In this document: in pieces, positions 8,207 to 17,537 of the stretch
Numbering within the stretch: position 1 is the stretch's first letter
How the letters are laid out: each line of letters starts with the position of its first letter
Source: a virus
DNA: 21,609 nucleotides
Virus record (IMG/VR): IMGVR_UViG_3300020445_000093
Span: 1-21,609 of that record
Strand: one strand, 5' to 3'
Position numbers and translations under genes: made by a program
The notes under the pieces: generated by a model
Told to the model about the DNA's origin: nothing
What the model saw: only the letters and a program-made list of their open reading frames with translations
Databases searched by the model: none

Positions 8207-11200
8207 ATGTCTCAGGAAACCAATCTCAACGTAGCTCCCTATTTTGATGATTTTAATGAACCAGAAATAGGCGGTAAAGCACAAGACTACTATAAAGTCT
8301 TATTTAAACCTGGGTATCCGGTTCAAGCGCGAGAGCTTACTACTTTGCAGTCGATGCTGCAAAATCAGGTTGAGCAATTTGGCAATCACTTCTTTAAAGA
8401 AGGTGCCAAAATAATTCCTGGTGATTTAACTTATATTAATAGATTTTATGCCGTAGAAGTTGAAGATAATTTTCTTGGGATTCCTGTATCTTTATATCTG
8501 GATAACTTAGTTGGTGTTTACATCAGAGGAGAATCTAGTGGTGTAACTGCAAAAATAGAAAAGGTAATTACTGCAGACGAATCTGATAGGGGTCATATTA
8601 CACTCTATGTAAGTTATGGAGAATCTGGTACCAATAATTCTGTAAGAGATTTTAGTGATGGAGAGAATTTAATTACAGATTCTAATATCACTTTTGGAAC
8701 AAGTTTTATTACTGCAGGAGAAGGATTCTCCAAAACAATTTCATCTAATGCATGTTCTATTGGATCTGCATTTAGAATGAATGAAGGAGTTTATTTCTTA
8801 AGAGGATATCTAGTAGAAGTTGACACCGAGATTTTAATTCTAGATCAATATAGTGATAAGCCAAGTTATAGAATAGGATTAGATATTCTTGAAGAAATTG
8901 TAAATGCTGATCAAGATTCTTTTCTAAATGATAATGCTAATGGTTTTAATAACTTTGCTGCTCCTGGTGCAGATAGATTAAAAATTACAGCAACGTTAGC
9001 AAAGAAATCTTTAGATACTTTTGATGTTCCTAATTTTGTTGAACTAGCTAATGTAAAAAATGGTGTTTTAAGGAAGATAAACAATAAGACTGAATATAAT
9101 ATTTTAGCACAAGAGTTTGCTAGAAGAACTTTTGACGAATCTGGAAATTATTATGTTAAAGCATTTGATGCTTTCTGTAAGGAAAGTTTAAATAATGGAA
9201 AAGGTAATGGTGGTGTTTTTAACGATAACCAATTAACTGATTCTGGTCAGAAACCATCTGATGATTTGATGGTTTATAAATTGGGACCAGGAAAGGCATA
9301 TGTAAGAGGATTTGAAGTTGAAACAATATCTCCTTCTTTCTTAGATACTCCAAAACCCAGAACTACTAATTTACTAGAAAGTCAAGCAGTTAATTTTAGT
9401 TTCGGTTCTACACTTCGATTAGATAGAGCATCCGGGTCTCCAAAGATTGGTTTAAGTACTTCAGAAACTCTTAGTTTAAGAAAAGAAAGAGTTGGTATAA
9501 ATTCATTAACCCCTGCAGGAAAAGAAATTGGTATTGCTAGGATATATGATTATGCTTTGGAATCTGGTGGTTATGAGTTAAGTAATTACAATTTAAATAG
9601 ATGGGATCTTTCAGTATATGATGTTCAGACTTTTGGAGATATTGAACTTAATGAACCAGTTACTTTAAGTGTTCCAACTCATATTAAAGGCGATTCTAGT
9701 GGAGCAACTGCATTCCTTAAAAATGCCGTATCTGCTGGTGCTGCATTAACTGTTTATCAAATATCTGGAAACTTTATTAATGGTGAAAAATTAGTTTTTG
9801 ATAATTCTACTGATACTAGAGTAAGTGTTGGGTGGACTAATTATGGACTAGGAGATGTTAGATCTGTATATTCTTTAGTCAATCATGATAATGCTGGTGC
9901 AGGATCTACATTCTCTGCTGATGTTATTCCTTCAGATGCCATTAAAATTGGTGTTGGTAGCATAACTGGTATTACTCAAACAAAAGGATTTATTGCAACA
10001 TTTACAAGTCCTACTACTACTTTCCCTGGGATTGTAACAAGCGGTAATTATGTTAAGTATACTCGTGATGGAAAAACTGATCCATCTTTTGCTAAGGTTG
10101 ATCAGGTAAATACAAACTCTCTTGTTCTTAGTGGAGTAACAACTGTTAGTGGAATTTGTGATGGTGGGTTTGATCTTAATGCTATTTCAGTAACAGATCT
10201 TACTGTTTTGACCACAGAAACTGAGAGAACTGAAAATAACGAAAGAATTTTTGCACCTCTTCCTAAGAAGAATATTTCTTCTGTAGATTTGGAAGGTTCT
10301 TCTATTATTATTCGTAAAGAATTTGATGTAACTATTACAAGTAATTCTTCTAATGTTATTTCCGTCGCGTCTGGTTCTGATCTAGTCTTTTTACCTTTTG
10401 ATGAAGAAAGATATGTATTAACTAGAGGTGATGGATCTACTGAAAAACTTGCTGCTGATCAATTTGATTATACTAATGGTAGCACAAGTCTTCAAATTAA
10501 TGGATTAGGTGCTAATGATAGTAGTGGGGAAGCAAGATTGATTGCTACTCTTAGAAAGAGTAAGGTAACTTCTAAGTCTAAGAAAAAAGGAATAATAGAA
10601 ACACTTATAGTTAATAAGTCTAATGAAGAAGGTTCTGGAACTAATGCAGGAACTCTTTCTACAACTAGAAATGATGGATTAACTTATGGTAATTATCCAT
10701 ATGGAACTAGAGTTCAAGATGAAAAGATTTCTCTTAATGTTCCTGATGTAATTAAGATTCATGGAATATATGAATCAAGTAATACTGATGAGGCTGTTCT
10801 TCCCAATATTGTCCTTGGTTCCATGGATGGACCTACAGGAAAAACTGATGATTTAATCATTGGAGAAGAATTTGTAGGAACGGTGAGTGGTGCTAGAGGA
10901 ATGTATGCTGTTCAAGTTAATAGTAGTAAAATTTCCTTTATTTACTTAAATAAAAATGTTTTCCAAAATGGTGAAATTATTAATTTCTTAGATTCTGGAG
11001 TTAATGCTATTTCTTCTACTTTAGATCAAGGTAGCACAAATATAACAGATAATTATACTTTTTATAACGGTCAAACTTTAAATTACTATGACTTTAGTTA
11101 TATTCTAAGAAAACAGGGTGTTCCTGCTCCAAGAAAGAGTGTAAAAATAATTTATTCTAAGGGATATTATGAATCTTCAGATACTGGAGATGTAACTACT

Positions 11201-14200
11201 GTTAATTCTTATAACGGGTTTAATTATGGAACTGAAATTCAATCTATAGGAGCATTTAGAAATACTGATATTATTGATGCAAGACCTAGAGTTAATGATT
11301 ATACTGTTGCCGTAGATACTGCATCTCCATTTGAATTTGGAGGAAGATCATTTACAGGTGATTTACATAGTGCAAAATATATCTTTGCTTCTGACGAATC
11401 AGAAACTTTATCATTCCGTTATTATCTTCCTAGACTTGATAGAATTTATCTTACTAAGGATGGCGTATTCCAAGTTAAAATAGGAGAACCATCAGATAAT
11501 CCTAAACTACCTGGAGCAGTTAATGATGCTATTAACGTAGCTAATATTGCTCTTCCACCATACCTCTATGATGTTAAGAATGCTCAAATTACTTATGTAG
11601 ATCATAAGAGATATCAGATGACTGATATCTACAAATTAGAGAATAGAATTAAAAACTTAGAGTATTATACCACTTTATCACTATTAGAGAATAATACTGC
11701 TAACCTCTTTGTTGCTGATGCTCAAGGGCAGAATAGGTTTAAGTCAGGATTCTTAATTGATAATTTTTCTTCCGTAGGAGTTCAGGATCTTACTGTTGGA
11801 GTTAAAAATAGTGTAGATCTTAAGATGGGTCAAATGAGACCTTCTCATTATACTACTTCTGTTAATTTGGAGTTGGGTTCGGATGCAATTGCTGGACTTG
11901 GAACAACTACTAATACAAATGCTGATTTAAGCTATCTTAAAAATATTACAGGCACTAATATTAAGAGAACAGGTGATGTTGTAACTCTTGATTATGATGA
12001 TGTTGAATGGTTAGATCAACCATTTGCAACTAGAGTTGAAAATGTAACTCCTTATTTGGTAATGAACTATGAGGGATCTATTCAACTTGAACCTAGTGTT
12101 GATGTATGGATTGATGTTAATAGGTTAGAACTGAGAGATGTAATGATGGAAGGTTCTTTCCGTGGTGTTGCTGAAGCATTGAGGGCAGAAATTACTGATC
12201 AACCTGATGGATCAAGATTAGGTGTAACTCCTATTATCTGGAATTCATGGGAAACTAACAATATTAGTCAAGATCTTGGGATGACTTTAGGTGTAGATGT
12301 TGATACATCTATGAGTTCTAATAATACTGGTCCTGGAGGAAGTACAGAATCTATTGAAAGCACAACTTCTGTTAGTGTTAATGGTAGTGTAAGTTTAGAA
12401 ACTAATCTAGATCAACAAAGAACTGGTGTTCAATCTACTATTAGAGAACAAATTGATACTGAATCTTTGGGAGATAGGATTGTAAGTAGAAACATTATCC
12501 AATTTATGAGGCAGAGGAACATCCGCTTCACTGGTAAGAGGATGAAACCTAATACTCAGGTTTATGGATTCTATGATAATGTTGATGTTAATAGTTTCTG
12601 TTCTCCAAAACTATTAGAAATTGTTATGGAATCTGGAACATTCCAAGTAGGAGAGCAAGTTATTGGAGAGATGCAAATTAGTGATCAGATTGCTTCCATT
12701 GATCAAAGTACTGTTCCATATATTTCATTTAGAGTTGCTAATTCAAATCATAAGTATGGTCCTTTTAATGATCCGACTGATGTTTATGACCAGAATCCAT
12801 ATGATAGAGAAAATAATGTTCCTTCAGCATACTCTTCAACTAGTACAACTTTAAATATTGATTGTGCTAGCCTTGCCAATGAAAGACAGCCTGAATATTG
12901 GGGATGGATTCAGAACGGTATGACTTTAAGAGGTCAAACTAGTGGTGCAGTTGCAACTATCAATAATGTAAGATTGTTATCTGATAGAGTTGGAACTGTA
13001 ATTGGATCTTATATGGTTCCTGATGGAAATGTTTCTGGCAATCCTCAGTTTGAGACTGGTCGTGGTGTCTTTAGATTAACTAACAGTTCTACAAATGATA
13101 GAACTGGTGGAGTGGTAACTACTTCTGCAGAAGAAATATTCTACTCTCAAGGTGATCTTGATAACACACAAGAAGTTACTCTTTCTCTTAGAAATGCAAG
13201 AGTTACTCATGAAGACTTTACAGAAACTAGAACTTTAACTGCTTCTTCAACTGCAACAGCTGAAGCCAGTGATACTTCTACTTCTTCTACTCAGATTGTT
13301 GCTCAACAAATTACTAACGTTACTAATGTTACTAATGAAACAAACATAATTGACCCATTAGCACAATCTTTCTTTGTTGATGATCAAACAGGCATCTTTA
13401 TTACAAAGGTAGATGTATTCTTTAGAACAAAAGATAATACATTACCAGTATTTGCTCAATTAAGAGAAATTCAAACTGGTCTTCCTACTTTAAAAATTCT
13501 TCCTTTCTCAGAAGTTGAAGTACCTGCAGCAAATGTTAATGTTTCTGATGATGCATCAGTTGCTACTACAATAACATTTGATTCCCCTGTTTATCTAAAT
13601 GGTCAGAGAGAATATGCACTTGTTCTTCTTTCTCATTCTACAGAATATACGGTATGGATTTCTAGGATTGGAGAAGCAGATGTAACTTCTACTTCTCAAG
13701 AAGCAGGAACTGTTTTAGTAACAAGTCAGCCTATTTTAGGATCACTATTTAAATCTCAGAATGCTTCTAGTTGGGATGCTAGTCAGTATGAAGATCTTAA
13801 GTTTAAGTTATACAGAGCAGACTTTACTAGTGAAGGATCCGTTCAATTCTTTAATCCTAGTCTTCCAACCGATATTGGATTACTTAGACAAAATCCATTT
13901 GATATTGATTCAAAAACTATTAGAGTTGGTGTTGGAACTACAATTCAAGATACTGGATTGGCTAAGGGTAATACTGTTATTCAATCGACTTCTAATGCAA
14001 CAGGTAAGTATGTAGGAAGTGCTGGAACTGCACATGGTGATCTTAGGATTCTTAATGCTGGTATTGGATACACTCCAAGTAGCGGATCTGCTACATTTAG
14101 TGGACTAACTCTAACTAATGTTACCGGTAATGGAAGAAATGCAACTGGAGTTGTGACTGTGACTGCTGGTGCAGTAAGTGCTGCAAGTATAACAAATGGT

Positions 14201-15820
14201 GGAACTGGATATTCTGTTGGCGATGTTCTTACTGTTTCCAGTATTGGTATATCTTCACTGGGTAGAAATCTTAGATTAAGTGTTCAAGAAATTGCTGGTA
14301 TTAATGAGCTAAAACTTACTGAAGTGCAAGGAGACTTCCAAGTAGGTACGGCATATAGTTTAAGTTACTATACAAGTGTTGGTGTTGCAACCACAATGAA
14401 TGGTGCTTATCAAGGACCTAATGGTGCCGTTATATTATCAGGAACTCCTGAAACTGTGTATGATGGATTACATTTCAAAGTAAATCAAAGAAATCATGGA
14501 ATGATTGCTGATGTTAATAAGGCAACTCTTACTAACGCATTATCTGATGTTACACCTACAACATTAAGTTCTGATTATTCTGCATCTTCTACAGGAAGTA
14601 TTGTAGTGGCAAGCACAACAAACTTTACTGAGTTTGAAAATGTGGGGGTTGGAACTACTAATCCTGGTTTTGTTAAGATTGGAAATGAAGTTATTAAGTA
14701 TACTGGTTATTCTGGCAATAATCTTACAGGCATTACCAGGGCAAGAGATGGTAGTGTTGCTTTCCCACACTCTAGTTCAGATTTAGTTTATAAGTATGAG
14801 ATGAATGGAATATCTCTACTAAGAATTAATAAGACTCATGATTTGAGCGATGGTGACATTACAGAGCAAATAGGTTTAGATCATTTCTATCTTAAGGCAG
14901 ATATGTCTTCTGGAACTGATATAACTGATAGAACTGGTGCGACTTTCCCTAAATTATTCTTTAATGAAACAAAGAAAGTAGGTGGAACAGATGTTAAATC
15001 TACTTATAATGTTCCATTTGAAATTATAACACCTGAGATTCAAACTATTACTCCTAAATTTACTAATCTTTCTGCTTCAGTAAGAACAGTAAGTGGTAAG
15101 AGTGTTAATGGAAATGAAAGTCCTTATGTAGATAAGGGATTCCAACCTATTTCATTAGGAACCCAGAATTTCTTTGATTCGCCTAGAATAATTGCTTCTA
15201 AGGTAAATGAGGATGCACGTCTTCAGACTCTACCTGGAAGAAAATCATTCACAATGAATATGAATTTATTAAGTGTAGATTCTCGGTTATCTCCATGTAT
15301 TGATATGTCAAGAAGTAATGTAATATTTACTTCTAATAGAATTAATAATCCTATTACTGATTATGTTAGTGATAAGAGATCTAATAGTCTTGAAACTGAT
15401 CCTAACGCATTCTACTATGCTTCTAAACCAGTTAATTTACAAAATTCTGCCACTGCTATTAGAGTGATATTAACCGGTGCAATTCAAGATTCTAATGATA
15501 TTAGAGCATTCTATGCTATTCAAAATGATATGGAAGAAAGTGTAATATTTACACCATTCCCTGGATTTGCAAATCTTGATACAGGAAGAAATAATGGAAG
15601 AATAAAAGATCCTTCAGCAAATAATGGAACTCCGGATGTTCAATTGAAGAAGAATTCTTTATATGATTTTGTTCCTGGTCCTAGATCATTTAAAGAAATT
15701 GAGTGGACAGTTGATGAACTTCCTGCATTTAAGATATTCCGGATTAAATTAATTATGACTTCAACAAATCAGGCTATTGTTCCTGTTATTGCTGATCTAC
15801 GAGCTATAGCACTTGCATAA
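8207..15820 (+). CDS. Giant DUF4815-type virion structural protein
   Basis: 2537 residues. The N-terminus (NVAPYFDDF ... YYKVLFKPGYPVQARELTT, residues 8-46, then QNQVEQFGNHFFKEG) is the start of the DUF4815 family, found in large structural proteins of cyanomyoviruses. Further landmarks: a helical segment with DIYKLENRIKNLEYYT near 1140-1157; FMRQRNIRFTGKRMKPNT followed by VYGFYD near 1433-1456; an Asn/Thr heptad-like stretch VTNVTNETN near 1706; IDPLAQSFFVDD from 1715; a GGTGYS-type module near 1942-2030; an 'E-x-I ... TRARDG ... H-S-S-S-D' module near 2125-2200; and the end MTSTNQAIVPVIADLRAIAL. AAGGA overlaps the gp8 stop codon and the gap is only 6 nt, so translation is probably coupled to gp8. 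It fills the slot of T4 genes 9-12 and wac; a baseplate-periphery or fibre role is inferred. No enzymatic motif is seen. Confidence 0.88.
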   Translation: MSQETNLNVAPYFDDFNEPEIGGKAQDYYKVLFKPGYPVQARELTTLQSMLQNQVEQFGNHFFKEGAKIIPGDLTYINRFYAVEVEDNFLGIPVSLYLDNLVGVYIRGESSGVTAKIEKVITADESDRGHITLYVSYGESGTNNSVRDFSDGENLITDSNITFGTSFITAGEGFSKTISSNACSIGSAFRMNEGVYFLRGYLVEVDTEILILDQYSDKPSYRIGLDILEEIVNADQDSFLNDNANGFNNFAAPGADRLKITATLAKKSLDTFDVPNFVELANVKNGVLRKINNKTEYNILAQEFARRTFDESGNYYVKAFDAFCKESLNNGKGNGGVFNDNQLTDSGQKPSDDLMVYKLGPGKAYVRGFEVETISPSFLDTPKPRTTNLLESQAVNFSFGSTLRLDRASGSPKIGLSTSETLSLRKERVGINSLTPAGKEIGIARIYDYALESGGYELSNYNLNRWDLSVYDVQTFGDIELNEPVTLSVPTHIKGDSSGATAFLKNAVSAGAALTVYQISGNFINGEKLVFDNSTDTRVSVGWTNYGLGDVRSVYSLVNHDNAGAGSTFSADVIPSDAIKIGVGSITGITQTKGFIATFTSPTTTFPGIVTSGNYVKYTRDGKTDPSFAKVDQVNTNSLVLSGVTTVSGICDGGFDLNAISVTDLTVLTTETERTENNERIFAPLPKKNISSVDLEGSSIIIRKEFDVTITSNSSNVISVASGSDLVFLPFDEERYVLTRGDGSTEKLAADQFDYTNGSTSLQINGLGANDSSGEARLIATLRKSKVTSKSKKKGIIETLIVNKSNEEGSGTNAGTLSTTRNDGLTYGNYPYGTRVQDEKISLNVPDVIKIHGIYESSNTDEAVLPNIVLGSMDGPTGKTDDLIIGEEFVGTVSGARGMYAVQVNSSKISFIYLNKNVFQNGEIINFLDSGVNAISSTLDQGSTNITDNYTFYNGQTLNYYDFSYILRKQGVPAPRKSVKIIYSKGYYESSDTGDVTTVNSYNGFNYGTEIQSIGAFRNTDIIDARPRVNDYTVAVDTASPFEFGGRSFTGDLHSAKYIFASDESETLSFRYYLPRLDRIYLTKDGVFQVKIGEPSDNPKLPGAVNDAINVANIALPPYLYDVKNAQITYVDHKRYQMTDIYKLENRIKNLEYYTTLSLLENNTANLFVADAQGQNRFKSGFLIDNFSSVGVQDLTVGVKNSVDLKMGQMRPSHYTTSVNLELGSDAIAGLGTTTNTNADLSYLKNITGTNIKRTGDVVTLDYDDVEWLDQPFATRVENVTPYLVMNYEGSIQLEPSVDVWIDVNRLELRDVMMEGSFRGVAEALRAEITDQPDGSRLGVTPIIWNSWETNNISQDLGMTLGVDVDTSMSSNNTGPGGSTESIESTTSVSVNGSVSLETNLDQQRTGVQSTIREQIDTESLGDRIVSRNIIQFMRQRNIRFTGKRMKPNTQVYGFYDNVDVNSFCSPKLLEIVMESGTFQVGEQVIGEMQISDQIASIDQSTVPYISFRVANSNHKYGPFNDPTDVYDQNPYDRENNVPSAYSSTSTTLNIDCASLANERQPEYWGWIQNGMTLRGQTSGAVATINNVRLLSDRVGTVIGSYMVPDGNVSGNPQFETGRGVFRLTNSSTNDRTGGVVTTSAEEIFYSQGDLDNTQEVTLSLRNARVTHEDFTETRTLTASSTATAEASDTSTSSTQIVAQQITNVTNVTNETNIIDPLAQSFFVDDQTGIFITKVDVFFRTKDNTLPVFAQLREIQTGLPTLKILPFSEVEVPAANVNVSDDASVATTITFDSPVYLNGQREYALVLLSHSTEYTVWISRIGEADVTSTSQEAGTVLVTSQPILGSLFKSQNASSWDASQYEDLKFKLYRADFTSEGSVQFFNPSLPTDIGLLRQNPFDIDSKTIRVGVGTTIQDTGLAKGNTVIQSTSNATGKYVGSAGTAHGDLRILNAGIGYTPSSGSATFSGLTLTNVTGNGRNATGVVTVTAGAVSAASITNGGTGYSVGDVLTVSSIGISSLGRNLRLSVQEIAGINELKLTEVQGDFQVGTAYSLSYYTSVGVATTMNGAYQGPNGAVILSGTPETVYDGLHFKVNQRNHGMIADVNKATLTNALSDVTPTTLSSDYSASSTGSIVVASTTNFTEFENVGVGTTNPGFVKIGNEVIKYTGYSGNNLTGITRARDGSVAFPHSSSDLVYKYEMNGISLLRINKTHDLSDGDITEQIGLDHFYLKADMSSGTDITDRTGATFPKLFFNETKKVGGTDVKSTYNVPFEIITPEIQTITPKFTNLSASVRTVSGKSVNGNESPYVDKGFQPISLGTQNFFDSPRIIASKVNEDARLQTLPGRKSFTMNMNLLSVDSRLSPCIDMSRSNVIFTSNRINNPITDYVSDKRSNSLETDPNAFYYASKPVNLQNSATAIRVILTGAIQDSNDIRAFYAIQNDMEESVIFTPFPGFANLDTGRNNGRIKDPSANNGTPDVQLKKNSLYDFVPGPRSFKEIEWTVDELPAFKIFRIKLIMTSTNQAIVPVIADLRAIALA
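14032..14300 (+). repeat. GGSGYT-type module in DUF4815-type protein
   Basis: The encoded segment contains LRILNAGIGYTP, then NATGVVTVTAGAVS, then ASITNGGTGYSVGDVLTVSS. It matches the layout of the gp8 insertion and of the gp14 repeats. Confidence 0.6.
14578..14806 (+). repeat. 'E-x-I ... R ... G ... H-x-x-S' module in DUF4815-type protein
   Basis: The segment reads STGSIVVASTTNF, then VKIGNEVIKYTGYSG, then LTGITRARDGSVAFPHSSSD. It is the counterpart of the modules at 2579-2812 and in the C-terminal part of gp15. Confidence 0.55.
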
Positions 15821-16032
15821 TGGAAAATAATCTTATTCCAGTTGAAGGTGAGAATTATCTCTTTAGAGATACTAATTCTAATGCCATTATTAATACTAAT
15901 GAATCTGGATATGAATCTTACATGGCTCGTAAGAAATTTCAAGAGAATGAACATGATCGATTAAATCATTTAGAATCTGAAATTAGTGAAATTAAATCTT
16001 TACTTAAAGCCTTAGCAGAGAGAAGTATCTAA
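15820..16032 (+). CDS. Small coiled-coil protein, 70 aa
   Basis: A hydrophilic 70-residue protein. The first half (PVEGENYLFRDTNSNAI, residues 7-23) looks like a short conserved 'VEG-x-x-x-L-(F/Y)RD-x-x-(S/T)-x-AI' motif that I associate with small proteins near phage baseplate and neck genes. The second half (about 38-66) is charged with hydrophobics at 51, 55, 58, 61/62 and 65, typical of a short coiled coil. The ATG overlaps the upstream stop as TAATG, and its own stop overlaps the next start in the same way, so it is very probably translated by coupling. It may be an oligomerisation or assembly factor, perhaps in the place of T4 whisker or fibre genes; this is inference. No Shine-Dalgarno is evident. 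Confidence 0.75.
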   Translation: MENNLIPVEGENYLFRDTNSNAIINTNESGYESYMARKKFQENEHDRLNHLESEISEIKSLLKALAERSI

Positions 16033-16670
16033 TGGCACAACATTCTTTCAAATTTGATCCTGATGCAGGAGTAGCACAAGGTGTTAATTTAGTAATTAAT
16101 ACTAGATCAACTTTTAAAGATGGGTTTACTATTACTAGACCCAATGGATCCGCTTTTGATTTTACGGGATGGAGTGGTTCTTCTCAAATGGCAAAAAGTG
16201 TTGCTGTAGGAGCAACTTTAGGTGCAAATAGAACTTTTAATGTTGGATTTACCAGTGCTGCTGGTGGTAAGTTTGATGTATCCTTAGCAGCAACTCAAAC
16301 TACGGATTTAAGTGCAGGAAGATACGTTTGGAATCTTTTACTTACAGGAGATACTGAAACAGAAAGTGTATTAACTACTGCTATTTCAGCAGGATCTACT
16401 GCTGGTATTGGAACAACTGCATTTACTATAAATTCTAAATCCAATGTTGCTGTCGGAGATTCTGTTACTTTTTCCAGTATTAAAGATGCTCCGGTAGTGG
16501 GAATAAGTACCAATACTAATGTTATTGAAGTGGGAGCTGCTAATACCATTTCTTCTAAAGTCATGCCAGGAACAGCAGTGACATTCACTAGAGCTGGAAC
16601 TGCTTCAACAATCTATGATGTAGCATCTGGAACTATTTTAGTAGTAGCTGGTATCTCTTCATCTCCATAA
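16032..16670 (+). CDS. Small virion structural protein, 212 aa, with interrupted beta domain
   Basis: Residues 11-112 resemble the small beta domain seen in phage baseplate/receptor-binding-type proteins (BppU N-terminal-like): F-T-I-x-R (33-37), FDFTGWSGSSQMAKS (42-56), FDVSLAATQTTDLSAGRYVWNLLLTG (split over 81-106). In such domains a final strand 'v-x-x-G-x-x-x-V-x-x-G-I-S' usually follows at once. Here that strand (TIYDVASGTILVVAGISSS, 193-211) is separated by about 75 residues of Gly/Ser/Thr-rich sequence (about 115-190) with a VGDSVTFSS motif, suggesting an inserted module. GAGAG-type sequence GAGAG at 16018-16022 lies 9 nt before the ATG, and the start overlaps the previous stop as TAATG. 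It directly precedes the neck genes. The function is unknown; a structural role is inferred from context. Confidence 0.72.
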   Translation: MAQHSFKFDPDAGVAQGVNLVINTRSTFKDGFTITRPNGSAFDFTGWSGSSQMAKSVAVGATLGANRTFNVGFTSAAGGKFDVSLAATQTTDLSAGRYVWNLLLTGDTETESVLTTAISAGSTAGIGTTAFTINSKSNVAVGDSVTFSSIKDAPVVGISTNTNVIEVGAANTISSKVMPGTAVTFTRAGTASTIYDVASGTILVVAGISSSP

Positions 16671-16673
16671 ATA
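16666..16673 (+). promoter_or_regulatory. Candidate late promoter element CATAAATA before gp13
   Basis: CATAAATA overlaps the stop codon of the 212-aa gene and ends 20 nt before the gp13 ATG. It differs from the T4 late promoter TATAAATA at the first base only. Identified by motif and position. Confidence 0.5.
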
Positions 16674-16693
16674 TACTCAGGGTAATTGTATAA

Positions 16694-17533
16694 ATGCAAC
16701 CATCAAGTAGATCGGATTTTAAAACATATTGCTTAAGGCAGTTGGGTGCTCCTGTGCTGGAGATTAACCTTGCTTCGGAGCAGTGTGAAGATTTAATTGA
16801 TGATGCTTTACAGATGTTCCAGGAGAGAGCATATGATGGTGCTGCACAAACATATTTAAAGTATAAGGTAAGACAAACAGATATTGATAGGGCAAAAGGT
16901 CCTGGTGCATCAGAACCTGTAGGAATAACAACTACAACTGCAACATCTACTGTTGGTATAACATCCTCCTTTAATTGGGAAGAAAATAATAATTTTTTAC
17001 AAGTTCCTCCAGAAGTTTTAGGAGTAAGTAAAATCTTCCATTTTGATGGAAGTAACACTATGACAAATAATATGTTTAGTGTTAAGTATCAATTATTTTT
17101 GAATGATATTTATTATTGGGGTTCTACTGAACTTTTAAGTTATGCAATGACAAAAACATACTTGGAAGATATTAATTTTCTTTTAACTACAGAAAAGCAA
17201 ATTAGATTTAATAAAAGACAAGATAGATTATATCTAGATATTGATTGGGGAAGTTTGACAGAAGGTGATTGGTTGATAATGGATTGTTATAGACTTTTAG
17301 ATCCTAGTGATTATGATAGAGTTTGGAATGCTCAATTCTTAAAAATGTATGCTACTGCTTTAATGAAGAGGCAGTGGGGTCAAAATTTACTTAAGTTTGG
17401 AGGAGTAAAACTTCCTGGCGGAATAGAACTTAATGGTAGACAAATCTATGATGATGGTCAAAGAGACATTGATATGTTATTGGAGAAAATGTCTAGTACA
17501 TACGAGTTGCCACCGTTAGACATGGTAGGTTAG
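16694..17533 (+). CDS. 13: Neck protein gp13
   Basis: 279 residues, homologous to T4 gp13 (309 aa), a neck protein that with gp14 completes the head and joins it to the tail. The N-terminus RSDFKTYCLRQLGAPVLEIN (residues 6-25) followed by CEDLIDDALQMFQERAYDG (31-49) is the typical start of cyanophage gp13. The rest of the core is also recognisable: VPPEVLGVSKIF (104-115), FLNDIYYWG (135-143), and the C-terminal KFGGVKLPGG ... IYDDGQRDID. Residues about 64-100 form a Gly/Thr/Ser-rich loop (VGITTTTATSTVGITSS). It is followed after 4 nt by gp14. A candidate late promoter lies upstream; AGGG at 16679-16682 is a weak, distant ribosome-binding site. Confidence 0.92.
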   Translation: MQPSSRSDFKTYCLRQLGAPVLEINLASEQCEDLIDDALQMFQERAYDGAAQTYLKYKVRQTDIDRAKGPGASEPVGITTTTATSTVGITSSFNWEENNNFLQVPPEVLGVSKIFHFDGSNTMTNNMFSVKYQLFLNDIYYWGSTELLSYAMTKTYLEDINFLLTTEKQIRFNKRQDRLYLDIDWGSLTEGDWLIMDCYRLLDPSDYDRVWNAQFLKMYATALMKRQWGQNLLKFGGVKLPGGIELNGRQIYDDGQRDIDMLLEKMSSTYELPPLDMVG

Positions 17534-17537
17534 TGCC

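Noticed and set aside
16032-16670. Fibritin (wac) or gp9 assignment for the 212-aa protein
   Set aside because: It lies in the right neighbourhood but shows no long coiled coil and no recognisable fibritin foldon or gp9 sequence.
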